Source: Naegleria lovaniensis
Lineage: Eukaryota; Heterolobosea; Eutetramitea; Acrasida; Naegleriidae
DNA: 64,000 nucleotides
NCBI RefSeq assembly: GCF_003324165.1
Contig: NW_025407833.1
Location: forward strand, 1 to 64,000
Direction of reading: 5' to 3'
The notes beneath the pieces are model-generated. The model made no database searches and was not told the DNA's origin. It was given only the letters and a program-made list of their open reading frames with translations. How positions within the stretch are numbered: the first letter of the stretch is position 1; each line of letters starts with the position of its first letter. Both the position numbers and the translations under genes were made by a program. Positions 44,178 through 54,228 of this stretch are shown piece after piece.

Positions 44178-45806
44178 ATGAACGGAAATTTAAATAGTTA
44201 TGTGATTGGAGTCGACCACGTTCGTTTCCATGTCGATAACGCTCTTCAATCCTCGGCCTATTATTGCTCTCATCTCGGATTCACTCCGATGGCCTATGAA
44301 GGTCTTGAAACTGGAAACAAGGATTTTTGTACTCATGTGGTAAGACAGAATGAAATTATACTGGCCTTTACATCGGCTCTTCATAAGGCTCCCTGTAGAT
44401 TGGAATTGAACACCCAATTACATCCCTATTTATATACGAATTTGAGTCATTGCCGACATCATAGGATTGGCTCATCCACCAACCATCATCATCATCACGA
44501 TAACAACTACAATACAATTCATAACAATTCAACCACCACCACGAGTGATTCTCCATACATACAGAATGATCCCATTTACAAATTCTATGAATCTATTCAA
44601 TCCCACGGAAGTAATCATGCTCATGACTTGGCCTTGTTAGTAAGCAATGTTGAGAAGGCTTTTGAACAAGCTTGCAAACATCCAAAAACCATTCCACTTT
44701 CTCCTCCTACAAGAATTTACTGTAATCATTCCGATGATGAGGATTATATAGAGTTTGCTTGTGTGGCGACTCAGTTCGGAGAGAAGGCTTGGATTCATAC
44801 ACTCATCAATCGAGATCATCAAAAAGCTTCACCATTTTCGCATCAAGCTCATTGTAATGGACATTCCAATCATCAACATTATGAGGAGGAACAACAGGGT
44901 GTCTTTTTACCTTCCTTTAAGAATACTTGTAAACGAAACGTGTCGAGCATTGGTAATTATTTGGAATATTTGGATCATTTTGCAATTGCCATTCCTAAGG
45001 GAACTTTGGTTGAATTAATTGGATGGTATTCACAAGCTTTAGGATTTGAACGTTTCTACAATAATGATGATGAGGATCAACAAAAAGGAATTCAAATTAA
45101 GAGTTCAGAAAAAGATTTGGGTGGCTTAACAACCATGGTTGTGGCACCCTCATTACTTTCCTCTCTGAATAGACATATTGAGCTACACGGACTCGGAGAA
45201 GATGACAGAAACACCATCAGTGAGAAGGAATTACACGAAAGAAGAGAACTTATTGCTTCGAAGGTCATGAAGAAAATGATTAAATTTGTCTTGATTGAAC
45301 CAGTGAACACCAAACACTCAAAGAGTCAAATTCAGGAATTTTTGGATTATCATGACGGACCAGGTGTGGCACATTTGGCTGTTCACACAGAAGATATTAT
45401 CAATGCCGTGTCCAAATCAAGAAAGGTTGGAGTTGATTACATATCTGTACCTCCCACATATTACAAGACATGGAGAGAAGAGAAAGCAGAGCTCTATAAC
45501 ATGGTTGTTGAAGATTGGGCTCTCTTAGAAGAGAATACCATTCTTGTGGATGGCATTGTATTTCCAAAAGATCAAGATTTAGAAGACACTGCCGAGAATT
45601 CCTCTTCACACAGTAATAATTTCCGTTATCTTTTACAAACATTTACCAAACCAATCGAAGACAGACCAACCTTCTATTTTGAAATAATTTCACGAAGAGG
45701 AAACAGTGGCTTTGGTAAAGGAAACATCAAGGCACTCTTCGATGCCATTGAACGATTACAACTCGAACGAGGGAATTTGTTTATCGATTCAAATGGAAGT
45801 AAATAG
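44178..45806 (+). CDS. 4-hydroxyphenylpyruvate dioxygenase-like protein
   Basis: 542 aa, two vicinal-oxygen-chelate domains. The N-terminal domain begins GVDHVRFHVDNALQSSAYYC. The C-terminal domain carries the three iron ligands: His in LDHFAIA (about residue 266), His in GVAHLAVHT (about 397) and Glu in FYFEIISRRG (about 502). HPPD turns 4-hydroxyphenylpyruvate into homogentisate in tyrosine breakdown. The protein is about 130 residues longer than usual because of two polar insertions rich in His and Asn (about residues 93-135 and 210-240). The C-terminal FGKGNIKALFDAIE matches the family gate helix. Hydroxymandelate synthase is the main alternative. Confidence 0.85.
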   Translation: MNGNLNSYVIGVDHVRFHVDNALQSSAYYCSHLGFTPMAYEGLETGNKDFCTHVVRQNEIILAFTSALHKAPCRLELNTQLHPYLYTNLSHCRHHRIGSSTNHHHHHDNNYNTIHNNSTTTTSDSPYIQNDPIYKFYESIQSHGSNHAHDLALLVSNVEKAFEQACKHPKTIPLSPPTRIYCNHSDDEDYIEFACVATQFGEKAWIHTLINRDHQKASPFSHQAHCNGHSNHQHYEEEQQGVFLPSFKNTCKRNVSSIGNYLEYLDHFAIAIPKGTLVELIGWYSQALGFERFYNNDDEDQQKGIQIKSSEKDLGGLTTMVVAPSLLSSLNRHIELHGLGEDDRNTISEKELHERRELIASKVMKKMIKFVLIEPVNTKHSKSQIQEFLDYHDGPGVAHLAVHTEDIINAVSKSRKVGVDYISVPPTYYKTWREEKAELYNMVVEDWALLEENTILVDGIVFPKDQDLEDTAENSSSHSNNFRYLLQTFTKPIEDRPTFYFEIISRRGNSGFGKGNIKALFDAIERLQLERGNLFIDSNGSK

Positions 45807-46372
45807 GGATATCATTTCATGGTGACGACTTAATTGCCAACCTTTGACAACAAGAATTCTCGCATTTCGAAACACTTCTTTACGAAATTAAGAAACACCA
45901 CTGAGTCACTTCTCTCCTACAATTGTAAGGTTCTAAGTGTATCTCTTGGATGCTAAATGGTAATGAAGTATTTTTTCGAAGAAAATGTCCGTGACATCAA
46001 AGAATTCGGAGTTGTTCGTTGTAAATTATTGTCTAAAGGTCGAACCAATGGAATAATAACAAGAATTCCTCACCATTCGACGGTGTTGTCAACACCTGTT
46101 AGTATTCGTAAACCTGACCATGAACGGCGCTCATTTGTGTTGTAGATCTACCTAGTTCATTCGATGTTTTGAACTCTCCCAAAAGCAACACAGCCGCCGA
46201 GATGGATGACAGCTTTCGCGGAAAAAACCTTTTTCCAATTCAACTCCTTCATGCAAACAGAAACATTCTAAAAAAACAAACTCGGTGTCATTGCAATCTC
46301 AACAACACGAATCATAATAACACAATCACACGAATCACAACAACACAATCACACGAATCATAGTTCTCAACA
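45807..46372. other. intergenic with a short tandem repeat
   Basis: About 565 bases. A 62-codon frame at 45957-46145 has no motif. The last part holds a 23-nt tandem repeat in the leader of the next gene. Confidence 0.4.
46298..46360. repeat. 23-nt tandem repeat, about 2.4 copies
   Basis: The unit contains CACAATCACACGAATCA at 46321-46337 and again at 46344-46360. A partial unit (CACGAATCA) sits 23 bases earlier. It lies 13 bases before the start codon of the next gene, so probably in its 5' leader. Confidence 0.7.
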
Positions 46373-48481
46373 ATGAACCCACCCAATCCTTGCAACAACA
46401 ATCATCCCAACATGAATAATCCCAACATGAATAACAACAACAATATACTACCACTCATCCTCTCTTTGCTTCAATCCTCTTCCTCTCAATTGCAATCGTG
46501 GCTCTCATCCATAAGTGTTATTCTTGTTGTCATCTTTTCCAATCTTCTCTCAACATGTCATTTTGTATATTCCCAATTAAAATCCAAGCTTGTAACAAAC
46601 TTTTCAAATCCTTCCATCACCTCCACTACAACAACCCTCCTCTCGAACGCATGTCCCAATACGACCACTTCCTTCATACATTCCTTTCGATTTCTGACAT
46701 GCAAAATCTTGTGGATTGTATGGTTGGGAACGAGTGCATTGTTTTTGAACTTGTTCTTGTTGAAAAAGATTCAAAATCATCATGGATCATTTCCATCACA
46801 AATGTTCATTCATCATCATCAAAATCAAACACTTCTTGAACAAAATTCAACCAATGGCCATTGGAATGAAACTTCATGGCGAATACAAAAACATGTATTT
46901 TCTGGATTTTCTTTTTTAAAAGGATATCGACCACCGTCGGTTCTGGAAGTTTTCCAACCATTCATTCTCAAGGATATGGTATCAGTATCATCATCATCAT
47001 TGAAAAAATCTTTGGAACAACAACACCTTCCTAAAAAGGTAATTGAGGAATTTGGTTTATTTGAAAATTTCACTTCGACCTTTCAAAGTTCTTATCGATG
47101 CATTCGATATCGACTCGATTTGGAACGAAAACATTTTGCTCATCTATTCACCACTTGTTTATTTGAAAATATTTGTTTCAATCGAAAAGGCGAATGGATT
47201 TTATTTTCAAAATCTCCACATGCGAAAGAGAAGAGTGAAAAAGTTTGGGTACAAACCAATTCGTATCATGCGTTGACTGGAGATATTCATCGAGTGAGAA
47301 TCAAAGTGTTGGATCCTCCAAGTGCAGTGTTAGTTCGAGGAGTGAATGGAACTGTTCCTAATTTGGGAAATTCAAATGTCATGGAGTTGTCAAAAAATTT
47401 TAAATGGATTGAAAAACCAACATTTGGTACTTCGAGACATGCCACGAGTAATATTGGTCATGCAATTTTGGATAATTTTGCTCTCGTCTTCAACTCGATG
47501 ATTAATTTTGATTATGTGAGTCCTGACAGTCATTTACTCTTTATGGATGACATGTATCCTAAAATTCCAGGAGACACTCGAACACCTGAACTTGTAAAAT
47601 TACACGGAGATTTAGCAACGAATAGTTCTCTAGAATGGGCTCGAAGAATGACCAATTTAGAACCATTACAACAAGGTTCCAATCATGTCGAAGGATCTTT
47701 TATTAAGAACGCTCCATGTGAATTTCATGGAATGAATCCCAATGATGCACATGCACATGAAATGGATACTTGTTTTTCGAGTTTCATTGTTGGATCGACT
47801 GGTTCCATGTATAGCTTTATTGAGGGACGAGAATCTGTCATTACCTTATTTCGAAAGTACTTGTTGAGACAATTGAATGTAAAACCTCAGAAGAAGTTTT
47901 CAAAAGTGTTCAGAATTGCGATTCAGAACAAACCATTGCATTCGATCAATCGAGATGCTATTATTAATGTCGACAAGATTGTCAATTATTTAAGACAGAA
48001 TGTCACGGAAAGTGAAATGTTGGAATTGGCCAATAGTGTTCGAGGGAAACATGAACCCAAATATGAACGTGTGGAAATTGTGAATTTGAAATTGGAGAGA
48101 ATGTCGTTTGAGGAACAAGTACAATTTTTTGGAGATTTAGATGTTTATATTTCCACACAGGGAGCTGCTTCGTACATGTCACTCTTCATGACGAAACCAA
48201 ATGCAGTCATGTTTTATGTACCCATGTGTTTTAGACACACTTTGACTTGTTCGGATTTGAACTTGAAAATTCATGAGACTTGGGCGACTGAGGTGAAAAT
48301 TGTTTCCTTGATTCACTATACTCATTTGTTGGAGTGTGTGAAGGGAAATTCTGATGAAGAACCAGGATTTAAGGTGACCGCACGAGTTCACTCCGAACCA
48401 TATGGAGATTGTCATGAAAGGATTGATCCTAAGGGTTTATATCATGAATTGATCTCAAAGGCATTACAGAGATTGCTGTAA
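46373..48481 (+). CDS. GT61 (DUF563)-like glycosyltransferase, copy 2 (divergent)
   Basis: 702 aa. The N-terminus is Asn/Pro-rich, followed by two hydrophobic stretches (about residues 47-67 and 111-131); the second is likely the type II anchor. The luminal part has RHATSNIGHAILDNFALVF (counterpart of YAAGNIGHIFAESL in copy 1), a DDMYP loop, a Cys in FENICFN, and DVYISTQGAASYMSLFM near residue 590, the counterpart of the conserved donor-site block. It lacks several motifs shared by the other two copies and probably diverged early or changed acceptor. No introns are seen. Confidence 0.7.
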   Translation: MNPPNPCNNNHPNMNNPNMNNNNNILPLILSLLQSSSSQLQSWLSSISVILVVIFSNLLSTCHFVYSQLKSKLVTNFSNPSITSTTTTLLSNACPNTTTSFIHSFRFLTCKILWIVWLGTSALFLNLFLLKKIQNHHGSFPSQMFIHHHQNQTLLEQNSTNGHWNETSWRIQKHVFSGFSFLKGYRPPSVLEVFQPFILKDMVSVSSSSLKKSLEQQHLPKKVIEEFGLFENFTSTFQSSYRCIRYRLDLERKHFAHLFTTCLFENICFNRKGEWILFSKSPHAKEKSEKVWVQTNSYHALTGDIHRVRIKVLDPPSAVLVRGVNGTVPNLGNSNVMELSKNFKWIEKPTFGTSRHATSNIGHAILDNFALVFNSMINFDYVSPDSHLLFMDDMYPKIPGDTRTPELVKLHGDLATNSSLEWARRMTNLEPLQQGSNHVEGSFIKNAPCEFHGMNPNDAHAHEMDTCFSSFIVGSTGSMYSFIEGRESVITLFRKYLLRQLNVKPQKKFSKVFRIAIQNKPLHSINRDAIINVDKIVNYLRQNVTESEMLELANSVRGKHEPKYERVEIVNLKLERMSFEEQVQFFGDLDVYISTQGAASYMSLFMTKPNAVMFYVPMCFRHTLTCSDLNLKIHETWATEVKIVSLIHYTHLLECVKGNSDEEPGFKVTARVHSEPYGDCHERIDPKGLYHELISKALQRLL

Positions 48482-48582
48482 ATAAGCTCGGTCCTGTAGA
48501 AGAGAACCACAAAAGTAATTACTTCAGAGTTTATTCCATTGCATCAAAATTAAATCATTAAGAATTTCGAAAAAGACTTTTT

Positions 48583-50763
48583 TCACACTGAAGGATCATT
48601 TCTTTCAAAAAAACTTTCCCAAGTTGCATTTCCAAACAAGTAATCTTTCCACTTGAGATACGTCCTTCCTCTCGAAAGCGGGTCCCATACACGTCCCAAA
48701 TCTAACCTTAGACTTACTTCTGGCACATCTAAAACTTGGATTGGCTCTTTTAACAAGTAAGATTCAGGAATGTCGCATCCACAATATTCCAATTCCAATC
48801 TCTTCTTTTTCAAATCCTTGAACAACGTTACCGCTTCATGGAACGTCAACTTTTGAACGAGTTGAACTTTATGACTCTTTTTAAGAAAGAGAGTGAGTTT
48901 TTCTGTGATTGTTCCACAATACTTCATACATTCTGTTACAATTTCAGAGGTTAACAAAACTTTAGCGGAGAGAATACGGTCAACTATGGTGGGATTTGCT
49001 TTCACACATTGCAAGATAAAGTCAGCATCCATTAATAAATGACCTGGTACATGCATGAAAACCTTTCCATTTCTCTTGATGATATCAATTATTCCTTCTC
49101 GATCACTCGGTTCAAAAAATCTTTGAAATATTTCGAGTGCATCACTCACATAACAAGCATTGTTTTCAATGGCTGCCCAAAAACAATCCCTATCGTCATG
49201 AAATTGTGTTGGAATGTCAGAAAATGAGCATGGGTTTCTACTTTGCAATGCTGTTAAAATGACTTGCTTGTCATTTAAAAAATGTTCCAAAACGTCATTC
49301 AATAGATTCCCATGCGCGTCAAGTACTTTTAAAACAAATTGTCTGTCGTTTTGGAATTTGGGCAAAATATGGTGAAAGAATAATCCGTGTGCCTTGACAG
49401 CTTGGATCGCAAAGTTTCTATCATTTCTCATCTCAAGTGGAGCAAATTGAAAAAACAGCTCCCAATCCTCTCGTCTCCAAAAACATTCTTCATCCAAAAA
49501 GTCTTCCGCAGCACAATCATACTTGTACATTCGTGTCAGTACTTGTTCCCATAACGTTTTCAAAGGATCGTTTTCGAGTACATTGTTCATTGAGGTTGCA
49601 AACCGACCTCTCCTCAATTGTTTTCGTTGTTGATAATTCGTGTGTACTCGATAATATTCGTCAGGTAATTCATACAGTATTTGTAAACCTTCTTTCCATA
49701 CATCTTTAAGGCTCTGACACCAGACATCTTTGAGAAATGATTGTAGAAAAACATGCAACTTGACATTTACAGGTAGTTCATTGAGAATACTTGTTGGTAG
49801 CTTGTCTATGAGTTGAGGAACACATGATTGGATCATGTCTTCTTGAATATTCCCATACATGTCAGTGATTGGAGTATTCAGTAATTCAAGAATGAATTCT
49901 TTATCATTTTCCAATTCAATTGGCAACCATGAATCATTGTCTGCGTAAAATCGAAGTGATTGCATACTGAATCTTCGATCTTGTTTCAATCTTTCAGAAG
50001 CATATAACGTGCAGTTCTTTGAAGGATTACAACGGATTGCATGCATGACCATTTCTTCATTGTCTCTCAATCTTTCGGATAGCTGAGCTAATAAGCAACG
50101 ACCATCTCCCAATGCTAACTTTGCTTGATCAAAATCATCCAAATCAAATAAAAAGTTGAAATCATAATATCTTGGAAAGATTATTGACAATTCTACTTTC
50201 CATTCAAGTAAAAGTGCTTTTGGAACGAATTTCAGGATTGTTAATCGCTCTGAAGCAACAAGTTGCAAGATTCCAATTTTAAAAGGTCTCCAAAATTCAA
50301 TATTTCCAATAACTTCGGCTTGTTTTTGATTATTTTCAAACAATTCTGAAACGCCCATTCGTTGTGTCAACCATTGGACCTCATGCCCAAAACTAGAACG
50401 GGTCGCGCCATAATTTTCCACATACTCCCGATCGTTCATGAATTCAATGGGAATATCACGGTTTTGTTGTATCCACTGGTGTCTTGTCTGTAAATATTTA
50501 CTGAAACCTTTCGATTGATTTTCAAATTTTGTTTTCAAACGTTGATATAAAAAATTAAGGAAAGCACAAGAAATGGTGTTCGGTGATGATTCCACAAGAT
50601 GATGAAAATCAATTAAATTAATTGTAACCAAGTGATTGTTGAGTTTTGGAGATTTGTGTTTCAAGACCGAGTTGTAATGGCAAGGAGCTGCTCGTTTCAT
50701 TTGTTTGTTGTTTATCACGAGCGTGATACTCAGTGCTTTTTGCGAGGTGACTTCCCATCTCAC
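48583..50763 (-). CDS. DUF4116 repeat protein
   Basis: Up to 726 aa; an ATG at 50700 would remove 21 residues. The C-terminal two thirds consist of the repeating unit of DUF4116 (NDRNFAIQAVKAHG, NDRQFVLKVLDAHG, NDKQVILTALQSRN, DADFILQCVKANP), helical repeats of about 45-50 residues with an Asn/Asp-Asp/Lys start. This family is strongly expanded in Naegleria-type genomes and has no known function. The N-terminal 150 residues are unlike the repeats. No signal peptide is seen. Confidence 0.75.
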   Translation of the reverse strand: MRWEVTSQKALSITLVINNKQMKRAAPCHYNSVLKHKSPKLNNHLVTINLIDFHHLVESSPNTISCAFLNFLYQRLKTKFENQSKGFSKYLQTRHQWIQQNRDIPIEFMNDREYVENYGATRSSFGHEVQWLTQRMGVSELFENNQKQAEVIGNIEFWRPFKIGILQLVASERLTILKFVPKALLLEWKVELSIIFPRYYDFNFLFDLDDFDQAKLALGDGRCLLAQLSERLRDNEEMVMHAIRCNPSKNCTLYASERLKQDRRFSMQSLRFYADNDSWLPIELENDKEFILELLNTPITDMYGNIQEDMIQSCVPQLIDKLPTSILNELPVNVKLHVFLQSFLKDVWCQSLKDVWKEGLQILYELPDEYYRVHTNYQQRKQLRRGRFATSMNNVLENDPLKTLWEQVLTRMYKYDCAAEDFLDEECFWRREDWELFFQFAPLEMRNDRNFAIQAVKAHGLFFHHILPKFQNDRQFVLKVLDAHGNLLNDVLEHFLNDKQVILTALQSRNPCSFSDIPTQFHDDRDCFWAAIENNACYVSDALEIFQRFFEPSDREGIIDIIKRNGKVFMHVPGHLLMDADFILQCVKANPTIVDRILSAKVLLTSEIVTECMKYCGTITEKLTLFLKKSHKVQLVQKLTFHEAVTLFKDLKKKRLELEYCGCDIPESYLLKEPIQVLDVPEVSLRLDLGRVWDPLSRGRTYLKWKDYLFGNATWESFFERNDPSV

Positions 50764-50879
50764 TCCATTCCCTACTCATGCTTGTCAAGTTCCTTTTTCG
50801 CTCAGTTTCGTCTCAATGTTCCGGTGGTAAGGAAGAACTAGATGATGACAGTGCAGAAGTACCGTTTCACCACACACAA

Positions 50880-52961
50880 CTAGCGTCCATTCGACTTTTT
50901 ATTCCATAACAACTGTGCATGCTCTTTCACATCCAACAACGGGAAAAAATGTGGATGTTCACAGGGCAATTGACCGTGTTCCTTAATGATTGTTTCCATA
51001 CGTTCAATCATGTCAATACCTTTCATGGGAGAGGTGGCGTTCTTGGGGGACGTTGGTGGTGACGATGGCGTATTATTGCTTGTAAATCCATCCTCCGTCA
51101 TGTAATAGTACAACAAGAGAAGAGCATAAATGTTTTTAGGATCCATGTCCACAGCATGAAGCGCTAATAAAAACGCTTCATGCCTTCGATCTTGATCGAA
51201 TAAGTAGAGCAACATGGACTGCACAAGTGTCATGCAAGCATTGAGAGAAATTTCCACACCCGTTTCCCAATCCTTAAACGTTAAAATAATATTGTCGTTT
51301 GAACTTCCAAAAAAATCCTTGGCATGCAATCCTTTCTCAGCAATGCGAATACCTTCTTGATGGGAGAAAGAATCACCATTTCGATGGGTCATATTTTCGA
51401 ACAGTCGAATACATTCCAGTAATTCTTCTGAGAAGGATTCCAAGTGATTAATATCTCTAGAGTAGAAGACATGTTCTACAAAGTAAAAAGCAAAAATGAA
51501 ATAATCAATGCCCACAATATCAGGCCCTAGTCTTAGACATGCAACAAAACCTGTCTGTTTTAGATTTCTAAATATTGTGTTCAATATTTTCTCCCTCATT
51601 GTTTTATCTGGGGATGTGGCAAGTAGTTGAAAATTAATTATATTTGCCGATTCGAGAGGATTTTCTAAAAACTCCTCAGTTTGTTTTTTGATGTTGGTTG
51701 GAGCCAAGCATTCGTTGAAAATGTTCAATTCCAATCCAATATTAGACTCGTTTGAATTCGAAGCCACAAGATTGACAAAATTTTTCATCACTAGTCGCAT
51801 CATTAGTTTTGTAATTCTCACCAAATTTAACCTCTCCATTTGTGCCTCATGATTTTCTCCACTCATATCGAGATTGGGATCCAGTAAACGATCATACAAA
51901 AACAAGTAGACGCCATAGGCTGAGAGAAATAGCTCTCGTTTCATTTCTCTCATGCTCTCGATTGAGGGAGCAATTTGTAAAATCGATTCAAATGCTTCTT
52001 CCATATGATGAATGTTAATTGAGATTTGAAATGACTCATCGTGCAGTTCATAGAGAGAGGACTTGACTGGAGAACAGGCCATCTCAGCAGCGATCGTGAG
52101 AGATCGAGGCTGTGACGAAGATGATAAGGGTGGCGATTGCATCTTCTTTGAACTCTTTCTTCTCCTTTTCGTCTTTTGTTTGCATTTTAACTTATTGGAT
52201 GACGACGAAGTAAATAGTTGCGTCTCATCAATGGAATTTCTTCGTCGTGACACAATTTCTGAGAGAGCAGGGCTACTGTCTTCCTCAAGAGGATCCCCAC
52301 TACTATTAGTCGCCAAGAATGAATTCTTGGAATGTGTGGTCAACGATTGAGATTTGTGCAATGGCGTCATTGTGGTCATTGGGGATGATAAGGAACACAT
52401 TCGGTGGTGTCGTGTGTGAGTCTTCAAACCAGCAGTTGTTGTTGTAGTACTAGTTGTGCCAGCACCAGCTGAAGCAGAAGTGTTTCTTTTGTTGTTGAGA
52501 TTATTTTGTGAATGCTGCTGTTGATGACCCTTGTCATTTCTGTTGTTATTATCTCGCTCAGAGATACTAGATGCCAAATCGGGAGAATGTTCATCATCCA
52601 TTTCATCAAACAAGAAGTTGTCGGCAGTAGAGCTTGAAGTACTTGAAGTGAATGTTTCTTCATCGGCATGCTCACTCTCGCTACTGCTAATACTATATTC
52701 ATTATTGAACCAAAGAGCCTTATATGATGGCGGTTCCTCATCATCATGAATGTGTTGTGGATGAAAATTAACACGTTGTTTCTCTACGGGTCGGTTTAAA
52801 CTAGGGGATGGAACTGTTGGATGAGCTCTTTCTGAGATTGGGATTGTTGTGTGTTTCTGTACATTCTTCATCCAGCCATTGTGTGTTTCTTCTTTGGGTT
52901 TTATCGGAACAGGCTTGTGCTTGGTTTCGGTTGAAAGGTTTACTTCTTCCTTCTCATTCAT
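50880..52961 (-). CDS. protein of unknown function with low-complexity N-terminus
   Basis: 693 aa. Residues 1-290 are Ser/Thr/Asn/His-rich with acidic and basic patches, including a KRRRKSSKK-type cluster near residue 265 that might direct nuclear import. Residues about 295-650 form a helical domain (HHMEEAFESILQIAPS, LFLSAYGVYLFLYDRLLD, VQSMLLYLFDQDRRHEAF), the last part resembling TPR-like helices. A Ser/Pro-rich insert precedes the end. I do not recognise a family. Confidence 0.6.
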   Translation of the reverse strand: MNEKEEVNLSTETKHKPVPIKPKEETHNGWMKNVQKHTTIPISERAHPTVPSPSLNRPVEKQRVNFHPQHIHDDEEPPSYKALWFNNEYSISSSESEHADEETFTSSTSSSTADNFLFDEMDDEHSPDLASSISERDNNNRNDKGHQQQHSQNNLNNKRNTSASAGAGTTSTTTTTAGLKTHTRHHRMCSLSSPMTTMTPLHKSQSLTTHSKNSFLATNSSGDPLEEDSSPALSEIVSRRRNSIDETQLFTSSSSNKLKCKQKTKRRRKSSKKMQSPPLSSSSQPRSLTIAAEMACSPVKSSLYELHDESFQISINIHHMEEAFESILQIAPSIESMREMKRELFLSAYGVYLFLYDRLLDPNLDMSGENHEAQMERLNLVRITKLMMRLVMKNFVNLVASNSNESNIGLELNIFNECLAPTNIKKQTEEFLENPLESANIINFQLLATSPDKTMREKILNTIFRNLKQTGFVACLRLGPDIVGIDYFIFAFYFVEHVFYSRDINHLESFSEELLECIRLFENMTHRNGDSFSHQEGIRIAEKGLHAKDFFGSSNDNIILTFKDWETGVEISLNACMTLVQSMLLYLFDQDRRHEAFLLALHAVDMDPKNIYALLLLYYYMTEDGFTSNNTPSSPPTSPKNATSPMKGIDMIERMETIIKEHGQLPCEHPHFFPLLDVKEHAQLLWNKKSNGR

Positions 52962-53493
52962 TACGCGTTCCGTAGAGAGATGATGGACGAATTATTGCTG
53001 TTGTTGTTATTCTCGAATAGCTCTTGTGAAGACTGTGCAACGTGTGTTCTTTCTCGGAAATTATTTCAACAAACTCAGAATTGCAGTAGCAGAAATTGAG
53101 CCAACCCGTACTTGTTATGATGTCTATTACTATTATGATTATTATTAATACTATTGCACAAAAGTTATGAACTCTACACGGAATGTGCTTGTGGTGGTTC
53201 AAACTTTTGAACGGAAATTTTCAGCAGTAGGTGCAAGCGAGGTTGGTTCTGTTTTTTCGTATGATGTGTGTTAATTGGTGCACCAACAGCAACCACGAAC
53301 AACAAAAGAAGTCTTTTTGTGTTGGAGGAAAATACCCGAGATTGGCTCAAGAGTTGATGAAAAATAAGCGCAACACGAAATTTTGCGTTAGTTCAACTGC
53401 TGCTGTTCTATTGTTGCCTTTCAAAATGTTTTGAATTGAGGGAATAAATATTTAGTTGAAAGTATATCCCTTAATCTCACAGAAACTATTTTA

Positions 53494-54033
53494 TTAATTT
53501 TCGTAACGAAGACACATGTAAGAAGAAATACTCTCTTTACCCAGTTTCTCAGAGTATTTTCGAAGCAGTTCAATTTCTTCAAGAGTTGGTGCATCCACCG
53601 AACGGTAAAATGATTTTCCGTCATCGTCAGCAAACTCATTGTACAAAACATTTCCATCCTTAAAATCAAAATTAATTTTCTTCCACATTTCAATGTGAAT
53701 CCTTCTAAGGATTAAATGGAGTTCCTTATCACCGGCGTCGTAGACGAACATGAATTTCTTTGAATCAATGTTCAATAGTTCTAATAGATGATTCTGTTGC
53801 CCCTTCTCCAAGAGCTCCTCATAAATTTCATCGTCATCAAATTTTATTGGTCTCCATTTCTTTCTCTGTTTTTCAAAATCAAAATCATCATTAAAAGCAA
53901 TACCAAGCTTGGTATGAACCAAGTCTCTTGGAATGAATCTCTTGATCCTTTGAATGAATTCAGGTCTTTGCCATCCACGTACGCAACCATAGACAAGTAC
54001 CATGTCATAACAAAAGCTCATTTTTTGAATCAT
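53494..54033 (-). CDS. small protein of unknown function
   Basis: 179 aa, or 175 from the second ATG at 54021. The composition is ordinary: hydrophobic first strand (DMVLVYGCVRGW), then mixed charged helices and strands, ending SYMCLRYEN. There is no signal peptide or membrane segment. It is bounded by stops and intergenic sequence on both sides. The family is unknown. Confidence 0.5.
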   Translation of the reverse strand: MIQKMSFCYDMVLVYGCVRGWQRPEFIQRIKRFIPRDLVHTKLGIAFNDDFDFEKQRKKWRPIKFDDDEIYEELLEKGQQNHLLELLNIDSKKFMFVYDAGDKELHLILRRIHIEMWKKINFDFKDGNVLYNEFADDDGKSFYRSVDAPTLEEIELLRKYSEKLGKESISSYMCLRYEN

Positions 54034-54228
54034 GTTCTGGGGTTGAATTCGTCCTCAATGAAAGTGATTGACTTTGTGATTGCGAGCTAATGAGTTTTGC
54101 ACCGAAATGAAAGGGCAAATCAATTGTTCAAGTGCCATTCAAAGAAGATTAGCATGTCATGTTCACTGATGCAACATGTAGTAGTACTTTTATTATCAAC
54201 AAGAGCTGCAACTCTTGACGTTCTTGAA

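Noticed and set aside
45957-46145. 62-codon frame between the HPPD-like and GT61-like genes
   Set aside because: It has an ATG but unremarkable composition, no motif and no support from neighbours.
52424-52774. 116-codon minus-strand frame inside the unknown gene at 50880-52961
   Set aside because: It is the same strand read in another frame of a Ser/Asn/Thr-rich stretch. Low-complexity shadows are expected there.
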